Assembly: GCA_016703155.1 (NCBI GenBank) | Contig: JADJCP010000003.1 | Coordinates: 248,001 to 312,000 of the forward strand | Direction: 5' to 3' | DNA length: 64,000 nt | Source: Hydrogenophilales bacterium | GTDB lineage: Bacteria > Pseudomonadota > Gammaproteobacteria > Burkholderiales > Thiobacillaceae | Shown: positions 35,125 through 44,160 of the stretch, piece after piece | Layout of the letters: each line of letters starts with the position of its first letter | Position numbering within the stretch: the first letter of the stretch is position 1 | Program-made: the position numbers and the translations under genes | Notes under the pieces: model-generated | Told to the model about the DNA's origin: nothing | The model's database searches: none | The model's input: the letters and a program-made list of their open reading frames with translations, nothing else

Positions 35125-36119
35125 GCGAGGTGGGCCTGCACAAGAGCGCCATCCTGCTCCTCGCCTTGGGTCAGGACGAGGCTGCCGAGGTTTTCAAGTA
35201 TCTCGGCCCGAAAGATGTCCAGAAGCTGGGCGGCGCCATGGCGGCTGTCGGCAACATGAACCGCGACCAGATCGAGGCGGTGCTGGTGGAGTTCCGCCTG
35301 GAAACCGAGGGTCGGGTGAATCTCGCCGACACTGACGAATACATTCGCGGTGTCTTGACCAAGGCGCTGGGTGACGACAAGGCCGCGCATCTGCTGGACC
35401 GTATCCTGCAAGGCGAGGATAACGCGGGTATCGAGAGCCTCAAATGGATGGATTCGGCCTCGGTCGCCGAAATGATCCGCAACGAACATCCGCAGATCGT
35501 CGCCACCATCATGGTGCATCTCGACCCCGATCACGCCAGCGAGACCATGAACCTGCTCCCGGAGCGCTTGCGCAACGACGTCATGCTGCGCATCGCCACC
35601 CTGGAAGGGGTGCAGCCCATTGCCCTACGCGAATTGAACGAAGTCCTGACGCAGCTTCTTGCCGGCGGCGATCGCGGCAAGAAGAGTGCCCTGGGCGGGG
35701 CCAAGACCGCCGCCAACATCATGAACTACATGGCTGGCGCCACCGAAGCCTCCGTTCTCGCCAACATCCGCGAGCATGACCCGGATCTGGCGCAGAAGAT
35801 CCAGGATCAAATGTTCACCTTCGACAACCTTCTGGAACTCGATGACCGGTCGGTTCAGTTGCTGCTGCGCGAGGTCCAGTCCGAATCCCTGATCATTGCC
35901 CTGAAGGGCACTTCGCAGGAACTCAAGGACAAGATCTTCAAGAATATGTCGACGCGAGCCGCCGAGGCGCTCAAGGAGGATCTCGATGCCAAGGGTGCGG
36001 TGCGCTTGTCGGAGGTCGAGGGCGAACAGAAGGAGATCCTCAAGATCATTCGCCGCCTGGCCGACGAGGGTCAGATCATTCTTGGTGGCAAGGGGGGCGA
36101 CGAGGGCATGGTGGCGTAA
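35121..36119 (+). CDS. fliG: Flagellar motor switch protein FliG
   Basis: 332 residues from ATG 35121, overlapping the fliF stop (ATGA). N-terminal LHKSAILLLALGQDEAAEVFKYL, middle EHPQIVATIMVHLDP and the EHPQ motif, and C-terminal torque domain (FDNLLELDDRSVQLLLREV, charged residues KNMSTRAAEALKEDL). FliG binds FliF and transmits stator torque. Confidence 0.96.
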   Translation: MSEVGLHKSAILLLALGQDEAAEVFKYLGPKDVQKLGGAMAAVGNMNRDQIEAVLVEFRLETEGRVNLADTDEYIRGVLTKALGDDKAAHLLDRILQGEDNAGIESLKWMDSASVAEMIRNEHPQIVATIMVHLDPDHASETMNLLPERLRNDVMLRIATLEGVQPIALRELNEVLTQLLAGGDRGKKSALGGAKTAANIMNYMAGATEASVLANIREHDPDLAQKIQDQMFTFDNLLELDDRSVQLLLREVQSESLIIALKGTSQELKDKIFKNMSTRAAEALKEDLDAKGAVRLSEVEGEQKEILKIIRRLADEGQIILGGKGGDEGMVA

Positions 36120-36157
36120 GATTAGCCCTGCTTCCAACGCGCCCACCCTCAGTCAAC

Positions 36158-36823
36158 ATGTCACGCGTCATACCCAAGGAAAGTCTGACCGCCTACCAGC
36201 GCTGGGAGTTGGGAGCGGTCGAGCCAGGCCACCGTGCCCCGGGCTCGAATGCCGCCACCGAAGACGCGGATGTCACCGGAGTGAACCTGCCAACCGCCGA
36301 GGAACTTGAGCGCCTGCATCAGACCGCGTGGCAGGAGGGGTATGCCCTCGGGGTGATTGAAGGCCGCAAGGCCGGTTTTGACCAGGGCGCACAGGAAAGC
36401 AAGGTCTATTTGACGCAGCTGGCCGAACTCACCGAGGCCATGGAGACGGAACGGGTCTTGCAGGACGAGCAACTCTCCCGCGAAGTCCTCGATTTGGCCT
36501 TGGTGGTCGCTCGCCAAATGATCCGCGCCGCGCTGTTTGTCAAGGAAGAGATCATCCTGGAGGTGATTCGAGAGGCGCTGGCCAACCTGCCCAGCCTGAG
36601 TGGTCACACCAATCTGGCCGTGCATCCCGATGATGCGGCCATCGTGCGTGAATGGCTGGCCGCCGAGCATGCTCAATCCGGTTTTCGAGTGGTCACGGAT
36701 ATTAACCTGGCCCGCGGCGGCTTTCGTTTCGAGAGCAGTACCAGTGAGCTGGACGGCGATATGGCGACCCGCTGGCGTGAGATTGTCGCCTGCCTGGGCA
36801 CGGACCTGCGGTGGCTGGAGTAA
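36158..36823 (+). CDS. fliH: Flagellar assembly protein FliH
   Basis: 221 residues. N-terminal YQRWELGAVE, a Gly-spaced helix (AWQEGYALGVIEGRKAGFDQGAQE) typical of FliH, and the C-terminal domain VLDLALVVARQMIRAAL...NLAVHPDDAAIV...GGFRFESSTSELD. It regulates the FliI ATPase of the flagellar type III export system. It overlaps the GTG start of fliI. Confidence 0.93.
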   Translation: MSRVIPKESLTAYQRWELGAVEPGHRAPGSNAATEDADVTGVNLPTAEELERLHQTAWQEGYALGVIEGRKAGFDQGAQESKVYLTQLAELTEAMETERVLQDEQLSREVLDLALVVARQMIRAALFVKEEIILEVIREALANLPSLSGHTNLAVHPDDAAIVREWLAAEHAQSGFRVVTDINLARGGFRFESSTSELDGDMATRWREIVACLGTDLRWLE

Positions 36824-38220
36824 GCCGCGCCGAGGCGCTGTCGGCCTTTCTGCGCGATTGTCAGGAGGCGATTGCAAATGTTGCTCCCTGGCGTATCACG
36901 GGTCGTTTGACCCGGGTCGCCGGTTTGGTCATGGAGGCGTCAGGCATCAAACTGGCGACCGGGGTCAGTTGCCGGGTGTCGATGCCCGGCGCTCAGCAGG
37001 TCGATGCCGAAGTCGTCGGATTCCACGGCGAACGCTTGTTCCTGATGCCGGCGACGGATATCTACGGGCTTGCGCCAGGCGCCGTGGTCGAGCCGATGGA
37101 ATCCTGTCCATATTCTTTTCCTCACATCTACAGGCCGTTCATTCGCCGTCGACGCATCGAGGATCGCATACGCCAGGTCGCGGTCGGGCCGGAACTGCTC
37201 GGACGGGTCGTCGATGGCGCCGGTCGTCCGCTCGACCGGCTTGGTCCACTGGAGGCCTCGCGTCGGGCTCCACTGTATAGTCGGCCGAACAATCCGATGG
37301 AGCGCGAGCCGATCCACGAAGTCCTTGATGTCGGCGTTCGTGCCATCAATGCGTTATTGACCGTCGGGCGTGGCCAGCGCATGGGCCTGTTCGCCGGCAG
37401 CGGCATCGGCAAATCGATGCTGCTCGGGATGATGGCACGCTACACCTCGGCGGATGTCGTCGTGGTCGGACTGATCGGCGAACGGGGTCGGGAGGTGAAG
37501 GATTTCATCGAGAACATTCTCGGCGAGGAAGGCCTGAGTCGTGGCGTCGTCGTCGCCGCGCCTGCGGATTCGCCGCCCTTGCAGCGCTTGCACGGTGCGG
37601 CCTATGCCACGGCCATAGCCGAATATTTTCGGGATCAGGGCCTGAATGTGCTGCTTATCATGGATTCGCTGACGCGCTATGCCCAGGCGCAGCGGGAGAT
37701 TGCCCTGGCGGTCGGCGAACCTCCGGCAACGAAGGGGTACCCGCCATCGGTGTTCGCGAAACTGCCACAGTTAGTTGAGCGCGCTGGTAACGGCAAGCGT
37801 GAGGGTGGTTCCATTACCGCTTTTTATACCGTGCTGGTGGAAGGCGACGATCAGCAGGAGCCGATTGCTGATGCCGCGCGGGCGATTCTCGATGGGCACA
37901 TCGTGCTATCCCGAGCCCTGGCCGACCAAGGGCACTACCCGTCGATCGATATCGGTATGTCGGTGTCGCGCGTCATCACCGATCTGCTAAGCCGATCACA
38001 GATGGACAGCGTCCGGCGATTCAAAAGTCTGTACGCCAGATATCAACGCAGCCGGGATCTGATCACCATCGGCGCCTATGCGCGCGGCAACGATCCGCAA
38101 CTTGATGAGGCGATCGCCTTGTTTCCAAAAATGGAAGAATTCCTCGCCCAGGACTTCCTGGACAAGGAACCCTATGCCTCCAGCCGGGCACAACTGGAAG
38201 GATTGATGCAGCGGCCTTGA
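36811..38220 (+). CDS. fliI: Flagellum-specific ATPase FliI
   Basis: 469 residues from GTG 36811, overlapping fliH by 13 nt. Walker A GLFAGSGIGKSMLLG, Walker B VLLIMDSLTRYAQAQREIAL, and PPATKGYPPSVFAKLPQLVERAGN are diagnostic. It powers flagellar export with FliH. The next flagellar gene, fliJ, is absent here: the following genes are convergent cbb3-associated genes on the other strand. Confidence 0.96.
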   Translation: MAGVSRAEALSAFLRDCQEAIANVAPWRITGRLTRVAGLVMEASGIKLATGVSCRVSMPGAQQVDAEVVGFHGERLFLMPATDIYGLAPGAVVEPMESCPYSFPHIYRPFIRRRRIEDRIRQVAVGPELLGRVVDGAGRPLDRLGPLEASRRAPLYSRPNNPMEREPIHEVLDVGVRAINALLTVGRGQRMGLFAGSGIGKSMLLGMMARYTSADVVVVGLIGERGREVKDFIENILGEEGLSRGVVVAAPADSPPLQRLHGAAYATAIAEYFRDQGLNVLLIMDSLTRYAQAQREIALAVGEPPATKGYPPSVFAKLPQLVERAGNGKREGGSITAFYTVLVEGDDQQEPIADAARAILDGHIVLSRALADQGHYPSIDIGMSVSRVITDLLSRSQMDSVRRFKSLYARYQRSRDLITIGAYARGNDPQLDEAIALFPKMEEFLAQDFLDKEPYASSRAQLEGLMQRP

Positions 38221-38232
38221 ATCTCAGGGCGG

Positions 38233-38364
38233 TTACTCGAGTTCGCGGGCGTTCTTCGAGAGGCGGTACCAGAGGAAGAGTCCCATTGCGATCAGGAAGC
38301 CGATGGTGAACAGGCTGAGCAAGCCGATGTCCGTACCGAAGAGTTCTTTCATGACGACATCCAT
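38233..38364 (-). CDS. DUF3149-type small membrane protein
   Basis: 43 residues, start ATG 38364 with AAGGAG 6 nt upstream. Sequence opens MDVVMKELFGTDIGLLSL and contains a single membrane helix (LFTIGFLIAMGLFLWYRL) followed by a short charged tail. The KELFGTDIGLLSL start is typical of DUF3149. It follows fixH at the end of the cco cluster, suggesting a link to cbb3 oxidase assembly, but no function is established. Confidence 0.85.
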   Translation of the reverse strand: MDVVMKELFGTDIGLLSLFTIGFLIAMGLFLWYRLSKNARELE

Positions 38365-38408
38365 TTGTATCTCCTTCGCAGTTTCCCGTTATCGGGTTGG
38401 TTAAAAAT

Positions 38409-38927
38409 CTATGAACCGGCGCCGATGGCGACCAGTTTGACCGGGCCGGCGAGCGGGGTTTCCAAGGCGCCATGCAAGCGCCAGACCTGCTCGGGCGTTT
38501 CCAGCAGCACTTGGCGCTTCCCGGCCGGCAGCGATGGAATATCCCCCTGATAGCTGCCGTTCTCGCTGCGTGTCAGGGCGATGTTGATGTCCTGAGTCGC
38601 CTCGGTCGGATGGGCCAGCGTCAGGTTCAGCGTCGGCTCGGCCTGCGGGGTGCCCGCCAGTTGCACTGTAAGGTGTGTTTTGTCGACGACCATGCTCGCG
38701 GACAAGCCGCGTCGAACGGCTTCCCTGTCTTGCTCCAGCGCTTCCTGAACGGTAAAACCTTCCTTGGAATAGCCTTCCTTGACAAGCGTGTCGGCATTGC
38801 GCGTGGCGATGCCAAGGGTAACCAGGCTGGCAATCACTGCTGTGATGGGTAGGCCAATGATCAGCCAGACCATCGGCTCCCGCCACCAGGGCAGCTTATT
38901 CTTGGGGGGCATGCTCAATGTATTCAT
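38409..38927 (-). CDS. fixH: FixH-family cbb3 oxidase maturation protein
   Basis: 172 residues with one N-terminal membrane helix (MVWLIIGLPITAVIASLVTL) and a periplasmic domain with NADTLVKEGYSKEGF, a pattern seen in FixH-like proteins. FixH is required with FixG/I/S for cbb3 oxidase biogenesis, probably in copper delivery. Its gene starts 6 nt after the ccoG stop. ATG 38912 is an alternative start. Confidence 0.85.
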   Translation of the reverse strand: MNTLSMPPKNKLPWWREPMVWLIIGLPITAVIASLVTLGIATRNADTLVKEGYSKEGFTVQEALEQDREAVRRGLSASMVVDKTHLTVQLAGTPQAEPTLNLTLAHPTEATQDINIALTRSENGSYQGDIPSLPAGKRQVLLETPEQVWRLHGALETPLAGPVKLVAIGAGS

Positions 38928-38933
38928 CCTTGG

Positions 38934-40355
38934 TTATTTCAAGAAACTGGATTTGGCTTCACGGAAAATCCTGGCATCGTCCTCGGCGACGATTTCAAAG
39001 ATGATCGGCTGTGAAGGCTTGTCGAGCGCCAGGCGTGAGGCCTCGAGGGAAACGCTCAGGTTCGCCGTGCCCAAGGCCTCGATGGTGATGGCATGGCCCT
39101 GGGTGATGCGCAAACCGTCGATGCCTTTGGCGGCGATGCGGTAACGATGCCCCTGGTCGTCCATGTTGATCAGTTGCAGTCGATACAGGTTTTCGATATT
39201 CCCCGAGGGCGTTTCCTGCGACAGGGTCTGACGGTCGCGGATCACATCGACGCGCAGTGGAATGCGGTTCGCCAGGGTCCAGACAAAGGCTGCCAGGATG
39301 CCGGTCATCAGGACGCCGTAGAACAGGGTGCGTGGCCGGAAGACATGTTTTGTGATGTCCTTGTCCGGGTATTTGCCGTCGATGGCATTTTGCGTCGAGT
39401 AGCGGATCAGCCCCTTGGGATAGTCCATCTTCTCCATCACCTGATCGCAGGCATCGATACAGGCGGCGCAGCCTATGCACATGTATTGCAGGCCGTTGCG
39501 GATGTCGATGCCCGTTGGACAGACCTGCACGCAGATGCCGCAATCGACGCAGTCACCGAGGCCTTGAGTCTTGTAGTCCGCGCCCTTCTTGCGTTGGCCG
39601 CGCGATTCGCCACGCCGGTAGTCATAGGTGATGACCAGGGTATCCTGGTCGAACATGACACTCTGGAAGCGGGCATAGGGGCACATGTACTTGCACACCT
39701 GCTCGCGCATGAAACCGGCGAAGCCCCAGGTGGCGAAGGCATAGAAAAAGATCCAGAAGGTTTCCCAGGGGCCAAGCGTCCAGCCGCTGAACTCGGCCAG
39801 CAGGGTCTTGATCGGTGTGAAATAGCCGACGAAGGTGATGCCTGTCCAGAGCGCCAGGAGTATCCAGGCGATGTGCTTGCCGCCGCGGCGCAGAACTTTT
39901 TCGCCATTCCAGCCTTGGCTGTTGAGTTTCTGCTGCTTCTTGTAGTCGCCCTCGAACCAGCCCTCCACCCACATGAAGAGTTCGGTGTAGACCGTTTGCG
40001 GGCAGGCATAGCCGCACCAAAGACGGCCAGCGATGGCGGTGAACAGGAAAAGGCCCAAGGCCGAGATGATCAGCAGGGCGGCGAACCAGATGAAATCCTG
40101 GGGCCACAGGACCAGGTCAAACAGGTAGAACTTGCGGGCGCCCAGATCGAAAAGGACCGCCTGCCGATTATTCCAGGCCAGCCAGGGCAGGCCATAGAAC
40201 AGGACCTGGGTGATCAGCACCAGCGCGACACGCCAGTTATTGAAGATGCCGTGCACTTGGCGCGGATAAATCTTCTGGCGCACTTCCAGAAGTTGGGTTT
40301 CCTCGGACCCCGGGGGGGGGGGGGTGGATTTGTTGTCGTTGTTGGACTCAGCCAA
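38934..40355 (-). CDS. ccoG: Cytochrome oxidase accessory protein CcoG (FixG, polyferredoxin)
   Basis: 473 residues. Five or so membrane helices, the signature RLWCGYACPQTVYTELFMW, and two iron-sulfur clusters (CVDCGICVQVCP and CIGCAACIDACD), then a periplasmic Ig-like C-terminal domain. CcoG is thought to reduce copper for the cbb3 CuB site. A run of 13 C (minus strand) encodes PPPP only about 12 codons from the start; its slippage would switch the gene off. Confidence 0.94.
   Translation of the reverse strand: MAESNNDNKSTPPPPGSEETQLLEVRQKIYPRQVHGIFNNWRVALVLITQVLFYGLPWLAWNNRQAVLFDLGARKFYLFDLVLWPQDFIWFAALLIISALGLFLFTAIAGRLWCGYACPQTVYTELFMWVEGWFEGDYKKQQKLNSQGWNGEKVLRRGGKHIAWILLALWTGITFVGYFTPIKTLLAEFSGWTLGPWETFWIFFYAFATWGFAGFMREQVCKYMCPYARFQSVMFDQDTLVITYDYRRGESRGQRKKGADYKTQGLGDCVDCGICVQVCPTGIDIRNGLQYMCIGCAACIDACDQVMEKMDYPKGLIRYSTQNAIDGKYPDKDITKHVFRPRTLFYGVLMTGILAAFVWTLANRIPLRVDVIRDRQTLSQETPSGNIENLYRLQLINMDDQGHRYRIAAKGIDGLRITQGHAITIEALGTANLSVSLEASRLALDKPSQPIIFEIVAEDDARIFREAKSSFLK
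40312..40324 (-). repeat. Poly-C13 tract near the ccoG start
   Basis: Thirteen G on the plus strand (C on the coding strand), 31-43 nt into ccoG. At the present length the frame is open. Such tracts near the 5' end are typical of phase-variable genes, but also of unreliable base calls. Confidence 0.85.
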
Positions 40356-40456
40356 GTTTCACTCCTTACTCTCTAACAGTATTGTTGTACCGATTTCTCG
40401 GTTCTCCTCGCAGCAGAAAAAACAATACGGGCGGTTGTTATGGAGTCTGGCGGGAG

Positions 40457-40500
40457 CCCGCAAGCCAGGAGTCGGGAATGCCCAACCGCTGGCTTGCGGG
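40457..40500. repeat. 12-bp inverted repeat between ccoP and ccoG
   Basis: Arms CCCGCAAGCCAG (40457-40468) and CTGGCTTGCGGG (40489-40500), followed by GGCCGGCCGTCGGCC. The 178-nt gap 40356-40533 holds no gene. The hairpin lies just after ccoP and may attenuate transcription into ccoG. Confidence 0.55.
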
Positions 40501-40533
40501 GCCGGCCGTCGGCCAGCCCCGTGAGCGGACAGC

Positions 40534-41811
40534 TTAGATGATGCTGACTTCGACTCGGCGTGCCTCTTCGGCACTGCCGGCGCCTTGCGTGTCGGCCGGT
40601 TTGCGCATCTCGATGCGCTCCTCGGCGATACCGGCGGCCTTCAGTGCTTCGCGAACCGCCTTGGCGCGGTTCTTGGCCAATTCCTCGTTGGCGACCTGGT
40701 TGCCGCTCGGGTCGTGGAACCCGGAGATAGCCACCTTGCTGTCGGCATTTGCCGTGGCGTGGTCGACGATGGCTTGCAATGTCGCAGCCAGATCGGCGGG
40801 GGCGCTGGCCGTGCCAACCTCGAAGAACACCTTGGCCACGGCCGGTCCAGCGGCTTCCATCGCCGCCGGTGCCGCGCTAGGCGCGCTTGCACCGCCCAGG
40901 CTGGCGACATACGCGGCCAGCAGGTGCACCTTGGCGGCACGGGCGTCGCCGCTACCCAGGGCCTCTATGGCAGGCATGCCACCCTTGCGGCCCTTGACGA
41001 TGCTTTCGACGATAGCGGCTTCGCTACCACCATACTGCCAGGCGTCGTCCGTCAGGTTGGGGAAACTGGCGGCGGGCATGCCCTTGCCGTCTTCACCGTG
41101 ACAGCCTGCGCATGCGGCAAACTTGGGCTGACCTGCTGCGGCCAGGGCAGCATCATGCGGCTTGCCGCCAAGAGACAAGACATAGTTTGCCACTTCGCGG
41201 GCGCTTTGCTCGTCACCCAGCATGTTCGCCGGCATCTCGGCCAGACGGCCTTGATCGATCGACTGCTTGATGCTGTCGGCATCGCCACCGAACAGCCAGT
41301 GACTGTCGGTCAGGTTCGGGAAGTTCTTGCCGCCCAGACCGCCGGAGCCATGACACTGCGAACAGTACGTCAGGAACAGGCGCTGGCCCATCTCCATGGC
41401 CTTCGGATCGGCCGCCACGGTGTGCAGGTCCATGCCCTTGAAGGGCGCGAACTGCTCGTTGAAAGCGGCATCGAGACGATCCTTTTCGCTCTGATAGGAA
41501 CTGGCCGAAGACCATTTCCAGACGCCTTCGTACTTGCCCAGGCCGGGGTACAGGACGAGATACAGGATACCGAAGACGATCAGGAACCAGAACAGGTAGA
41601 GCCACCAGCGCGGCAGCGGGTTGTTCAGCTCTTGCAGATCCCCGTCCCAGGTATGGTCGATCACTTCCGCTTTCTCGCCGGGGGCGAGCTTGCTCGTGGT
41701 CTGGCTCTTGAGGAACCACATGATGCCCAGGATGGAAACGATAGTGATGCCGGCGATATACAAATGCCAGAAGTTGCTGACAAAGTCAGGTACAGCATAA
41801 CCTTCAATCAT
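40534..41811 (-). CDS. ccoP: cbb3 oxidase subunit III (CcoP) with C-terminal OmpA-like domain
   Basis: 425 residues, about 100 longer than typical CcoP. Two N-terminal membrane helices (12-32, 67-87), then two cytochrome c domains with CSQCHGS and CAGCHGE. A Pro/Ala-rich linker (about 305-325) leads to an OmpA-like domain (327-425): VFFEVGTAS strand, GFHDPSG, then NEELAKNRAKAV, with D367 and R382 fifteen residues apart as in the peptidoglycan-binding pair of OmpA. CcoP carries electrons into CcoN through CcoO. The extra domain would place a peptidoglycan-binding module on the periplasmic side of the oxidase. The frame is continuous. Confidence 0.95.
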   Translation of the reverse strand: MIEGYAVPDFVSNFWHLYIAGITIVSILGIMWFLKSQTTSKLAPGEKAEVIDHTWDGDLQELNNPLPRWWLYLFWFLIVFGILYLVLYPGLGKYEGVWKWSSASSYQSEKDRLDAAFNEQFAPFKGMDLHTVAADPKAMEMGQRLFLTYCSQCHGSGGLGGKNFPNLTDSHWLFGGDADSIKQSIDQGRLAEMPANMLGDEQSAREVANYVLSLGGKPHDAALAAAGQPKFAACAGCHGEDGKGMPAASFPNLTDDAWQYGGSEAAIVESIVKGRKGGMPAIEALGSGDARAAKVHLLAAYVASLGGASAPSAAPAAMEAAGPAVAKVFFEVGTASAPADLAATLQAIVDHATANADSKVAISGFHDPSGNQVANEELAKNRAKAVREALKAAGIAEERIEMRKPADTQGAGSAEEARRVEVSII

Positions 41812-41832
41812 TGCTTTCTCCTCACGATAGGG

Positions 41833-41997
41833 TCAGGCACGCCGACCGCCGGCGCCATCGTCTTCTTCCTCGAAGGGCAAATTAGCCGCCTCTTCGTACT
41901 TCTTGCGGTTGTTCTTGTGATAGGCCCACCAGACGATGCCGATGAACAGCACAAAGAAGACCACGGTGACGATGGAGCTGAGCGTGCCGGCATCCAT
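41833..41997 (-). CDS. ccoQ: cbb3 oxidase subunit CcoQ
   Basis: 54 residues; start ATG 41997 and stop 41833. One membrane helix (IVTVVFFVLFIGIVWWAY) followed by HKNNRKKYEEAANLPFEEED, the standard CcoQ pattern. It is a small stabilising subunit. Located between ccoO and ccoP, as usual. Confidence 0.9.
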   Translation of the reverse strand: MDAGTLSSIVTVVFFVLFIGIVWWAYHKNNRKKYEEAANLPFEEEDDGAGGRRA

Positions 41998-41999
41998 GG

Positions 42000-42611
42000 T
42001 TACTTAGCCTTGGGCGCGGAAGTGCCGAGGATCTGGAGATAGGCGATCAGCGCGTCCATCTCGGTCTTGCCCTCGACCATTGCCGGAGCACCCTCGATGT
42101 CGGCATCCGTATAGCCATGCCCGACCAGATTCAGGGTACGCATCTTGCCTTGGATGTTGGCCGCGTCCGCCGGGGTGTCCGCAAGCCAGCGATACGCCGG
42201 CATGTTGGACTCGGGGACGACATCGCGAGGATTCATCAGGTGCACATAGTGCCAGTCGTCGGAGTAGCGACCGCCAACCCGGTGCAGGTCCGGACCGGTG
42301 CGCTTGGAGCCCCACTGGAACGGCCGGTCGTAGACGAACTCGCCGGCCACGGAGAAGTGACCATAGCGTTCGGTCTCGGCGCGGAACGGACGGATCATCT
42401 GGGAGTGGCAGGTGTAGCAGCCTTCCCGAACATAGATGTCGCGACCGGTCAGTTGCAGCGCGTTGTAGGGCTTGAGGCCTTCCACCGGCTGGGTCGTCGA
42501 CTTCTGGAAGAACAGCGGCACGATCTGCACCAGGCCGCCGATACTGACGATGATGAACGTCAGGACGACGAGCAGGCCGATGTTTTTCTCGATGAGCTTA
42601 TGGGCAATCAT
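42000..42611 (-). CDS. ccoO: cbb3 oxidase subunit II (CcoO)
   Basis: 203 residues: one N-terminal membrane anchor, then a monohaem cytochrome c domain with the motif YVREGCYTCHSQM, and RYSDDWHYVHLMNPR and a Met ligand in SNMPAY. Ends 3 nt before ccoQ; separated from ccoN by 19 nt. Confidence 0.96.
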   Translation of the reverse strand: MIAHKLIEKNIGLLVVLTFIIVSIGGLVQIVPLFFQKSTTQPVEGLKPYNALQLTGRDIYVREGCYTCHSQMIRPFRAETERYGHFSVAGEFVYDRPFQWGSKRTGPDLHRVGGRYSDDWHYVHLMNPRDVVPESNMPAYRWLADTPADAANIQGKMRTLNLVGHGYTDADIEGAPAMVEGKTEMDALIAYLQILGTSAPKAK

Positions 42612-42630
42612 CTTCTAGTCTCCTTCGGGA

Positions 42631-44079
42631 TCAGGCGTGGACCGCTTCGGGGATGCGGGCGTCGTTGACGGCCTTGCCGGCGGCGACGGTCTTCCATACG
42701 TTGTAAGCCATCAGCAGCATGCCGGCGAAGAACATGGTGCCGCCGACCAGGCGAATCGTATAGAACGGGTACATGGCATTGACCGACTGGGCGAAGCTGT
42801 AGGTCAGCGTGCCGTCGGCATTGGTGGCACGCCACATCAGGCCCTGGGCGACACCGGCGATCCACAGCGCGGCGATGTACAGGACGACGCCGATGGTCGA
42901 CCACCAGAAATGCACGTTGATCAGGCGGGTGCTGTACATCTCTTCACGGCCGAACAGGCGCGGGATGAGGTAATACAGGGAACCGATGGAGATCATCGCC
43001 ACCCAGCCGAGCGCGCCGGAGTGCACGTGGCCGATGCCCCACTCGGTGTAGTGGGACAGGGCGTTCACGGTCTTCACCGACATCATCGGGCCTTCGAAGG
43101 TCGACATGCCATAGAAGGACAGGGCGGTGATCAGGAACTTCAGGATGGGATCGGTACGCAGCTTATGCCAGGCACCGGACAGGGTCATGATGCCGTTCAT
43201 CATGCCGCCCCAGGAGGGAGCGATCAGCATCAGCGAGAACACCATGCCGAGCGACTGGGCCCAGTCGGGCAGCGCGGTGTACAGCAGGTGGTGCGGGCCA
43301 GCCCACATGTAGATGAAGTTCAGGGCCCAGAAGTGGACGATGGACAGGCGGTACGAGAAGATCGGGCGCCCGGCCTGCTTCGGGATGAAGTAATACATCA
43401 TGCCCAGGAAGGCGGTGGTCAGGAAGAAGCCGACCGCGTTGTGGCCATACCACCATTGCACCATGGCGTCATGCACGCCGGCGTAGGCGGAGTAGGATTT
43501 CCACCATGCACCCGCGCCGCCGAGGATCCAGGGCAGTTCGATGCTGTTGACGATATGCAGGATGGCGATGGTGATGATGTAGGCCGCGAAGAACCAGTTG
43601 GCGACATAGATCTGCTTCGTCTTGCGCTTGACGATGGTGCCCAGGAACAGGACCGCGTAGGCTACCCAGACTACGGTGATCAGCAGGTCAATCGGCCATT
43701 CCAGTTCGGCGTATTCCTTGCCGGAGGTGACACCCAGGGGCAGGGAGATTGTCGCCAGCAGAATGATCAACTGCCAGCCCCAGAACACGAAGGAGGCCAG
43801 GCCGTCGGACAGCAGGCGGGTCTGGCAGGTGCGCTGGACGATGTACAGCGAGGTGGCGAATAGCGCGCAACCACCGAAGGCGAAGATCACCGCGTTGGTG
43901 TGCAGCGGACGGATGCGCCCGTAGGATAGGTAGGGAGCCAGGGGGCCCAGAGCCTCGGTGAGGGTGGGCCAAATGAGCTGGGCGGACAGGATTACGCCCA
44001 CCAGCATGCCGACTATGCCCCAGACGACTGTCATGATGGCAAATTGTCGGACGACCTTATAGTTGTATGTTGCTTCCAT
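42631..44079 (-). CDS. ccoN: cbb3 oxidase catalytic subunit I (CcoN)
   Basis: 482 residues with twelve predicted membrane helices. Haem and CuB ligands lie in RIRPLHTNAVIF, WWYGHNAVGFFL and AGPHHLLYTALPDW; HYTEWGIGHVHSGALGW is also typical. It reduces O2 with high affinity. An FNR-like palindrome lies 82 nt upstream. Confidence 0.97.
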   Translation of the reverse strand: MEATYNYKVVRQFAIMTVVWGIVGMLVGVILSAQLIWPTLTEALGPLAPYLSYGRIRPLHTNAVIFAFGGCALFATSLYIVQRTCQTRLLSDGLASFVFWGWQLIILLATISLPLGVTSGKEYAELEWPIDLLITVVWVAYAVLFLGTIVKRKTKQIYVANWFFAAYIITIAILHIVNSIELPWILGGAGAWWKSYSAYAGVHDAMVQWWYGHNAVGFFLTTAFLGMMYYFIPKQAGRPIFSYRLSIVHFWALNFIYMWAGPHHLLYTALPDWAQSLGMVFSLMLIAPSWGGMMNGIMTLSGAWHKLRTDPILKFLITALSFYGMSTFEGPMMSVKTVNALSHYTEWGIGHVHSGALGWVAMISIGSLYYLIPRLFGREEMYSTRLINVHFWWSTIGVVLYIAALWIAGVAQGLMWRATNADGTLTYSFAQSVNAMYPFYTIRLVGGTMFFAGMLLMAYNVWKTVAAGKAVNDARIPEAVHA

Positions 44080-44160
44080 ACGGGTCTCCTTCGCAGATTG
44101 AGAGGGATATTGCTTTTATCAAGCGCCGATTAATCGACAGCGGAATTCTAATTAAAGGCC

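Noticed and set aside
42637..43863. 408-codon plus-strand frame opposite ccoN
   Set aside because: Antisense shadow of a conserved oxidase subunit.
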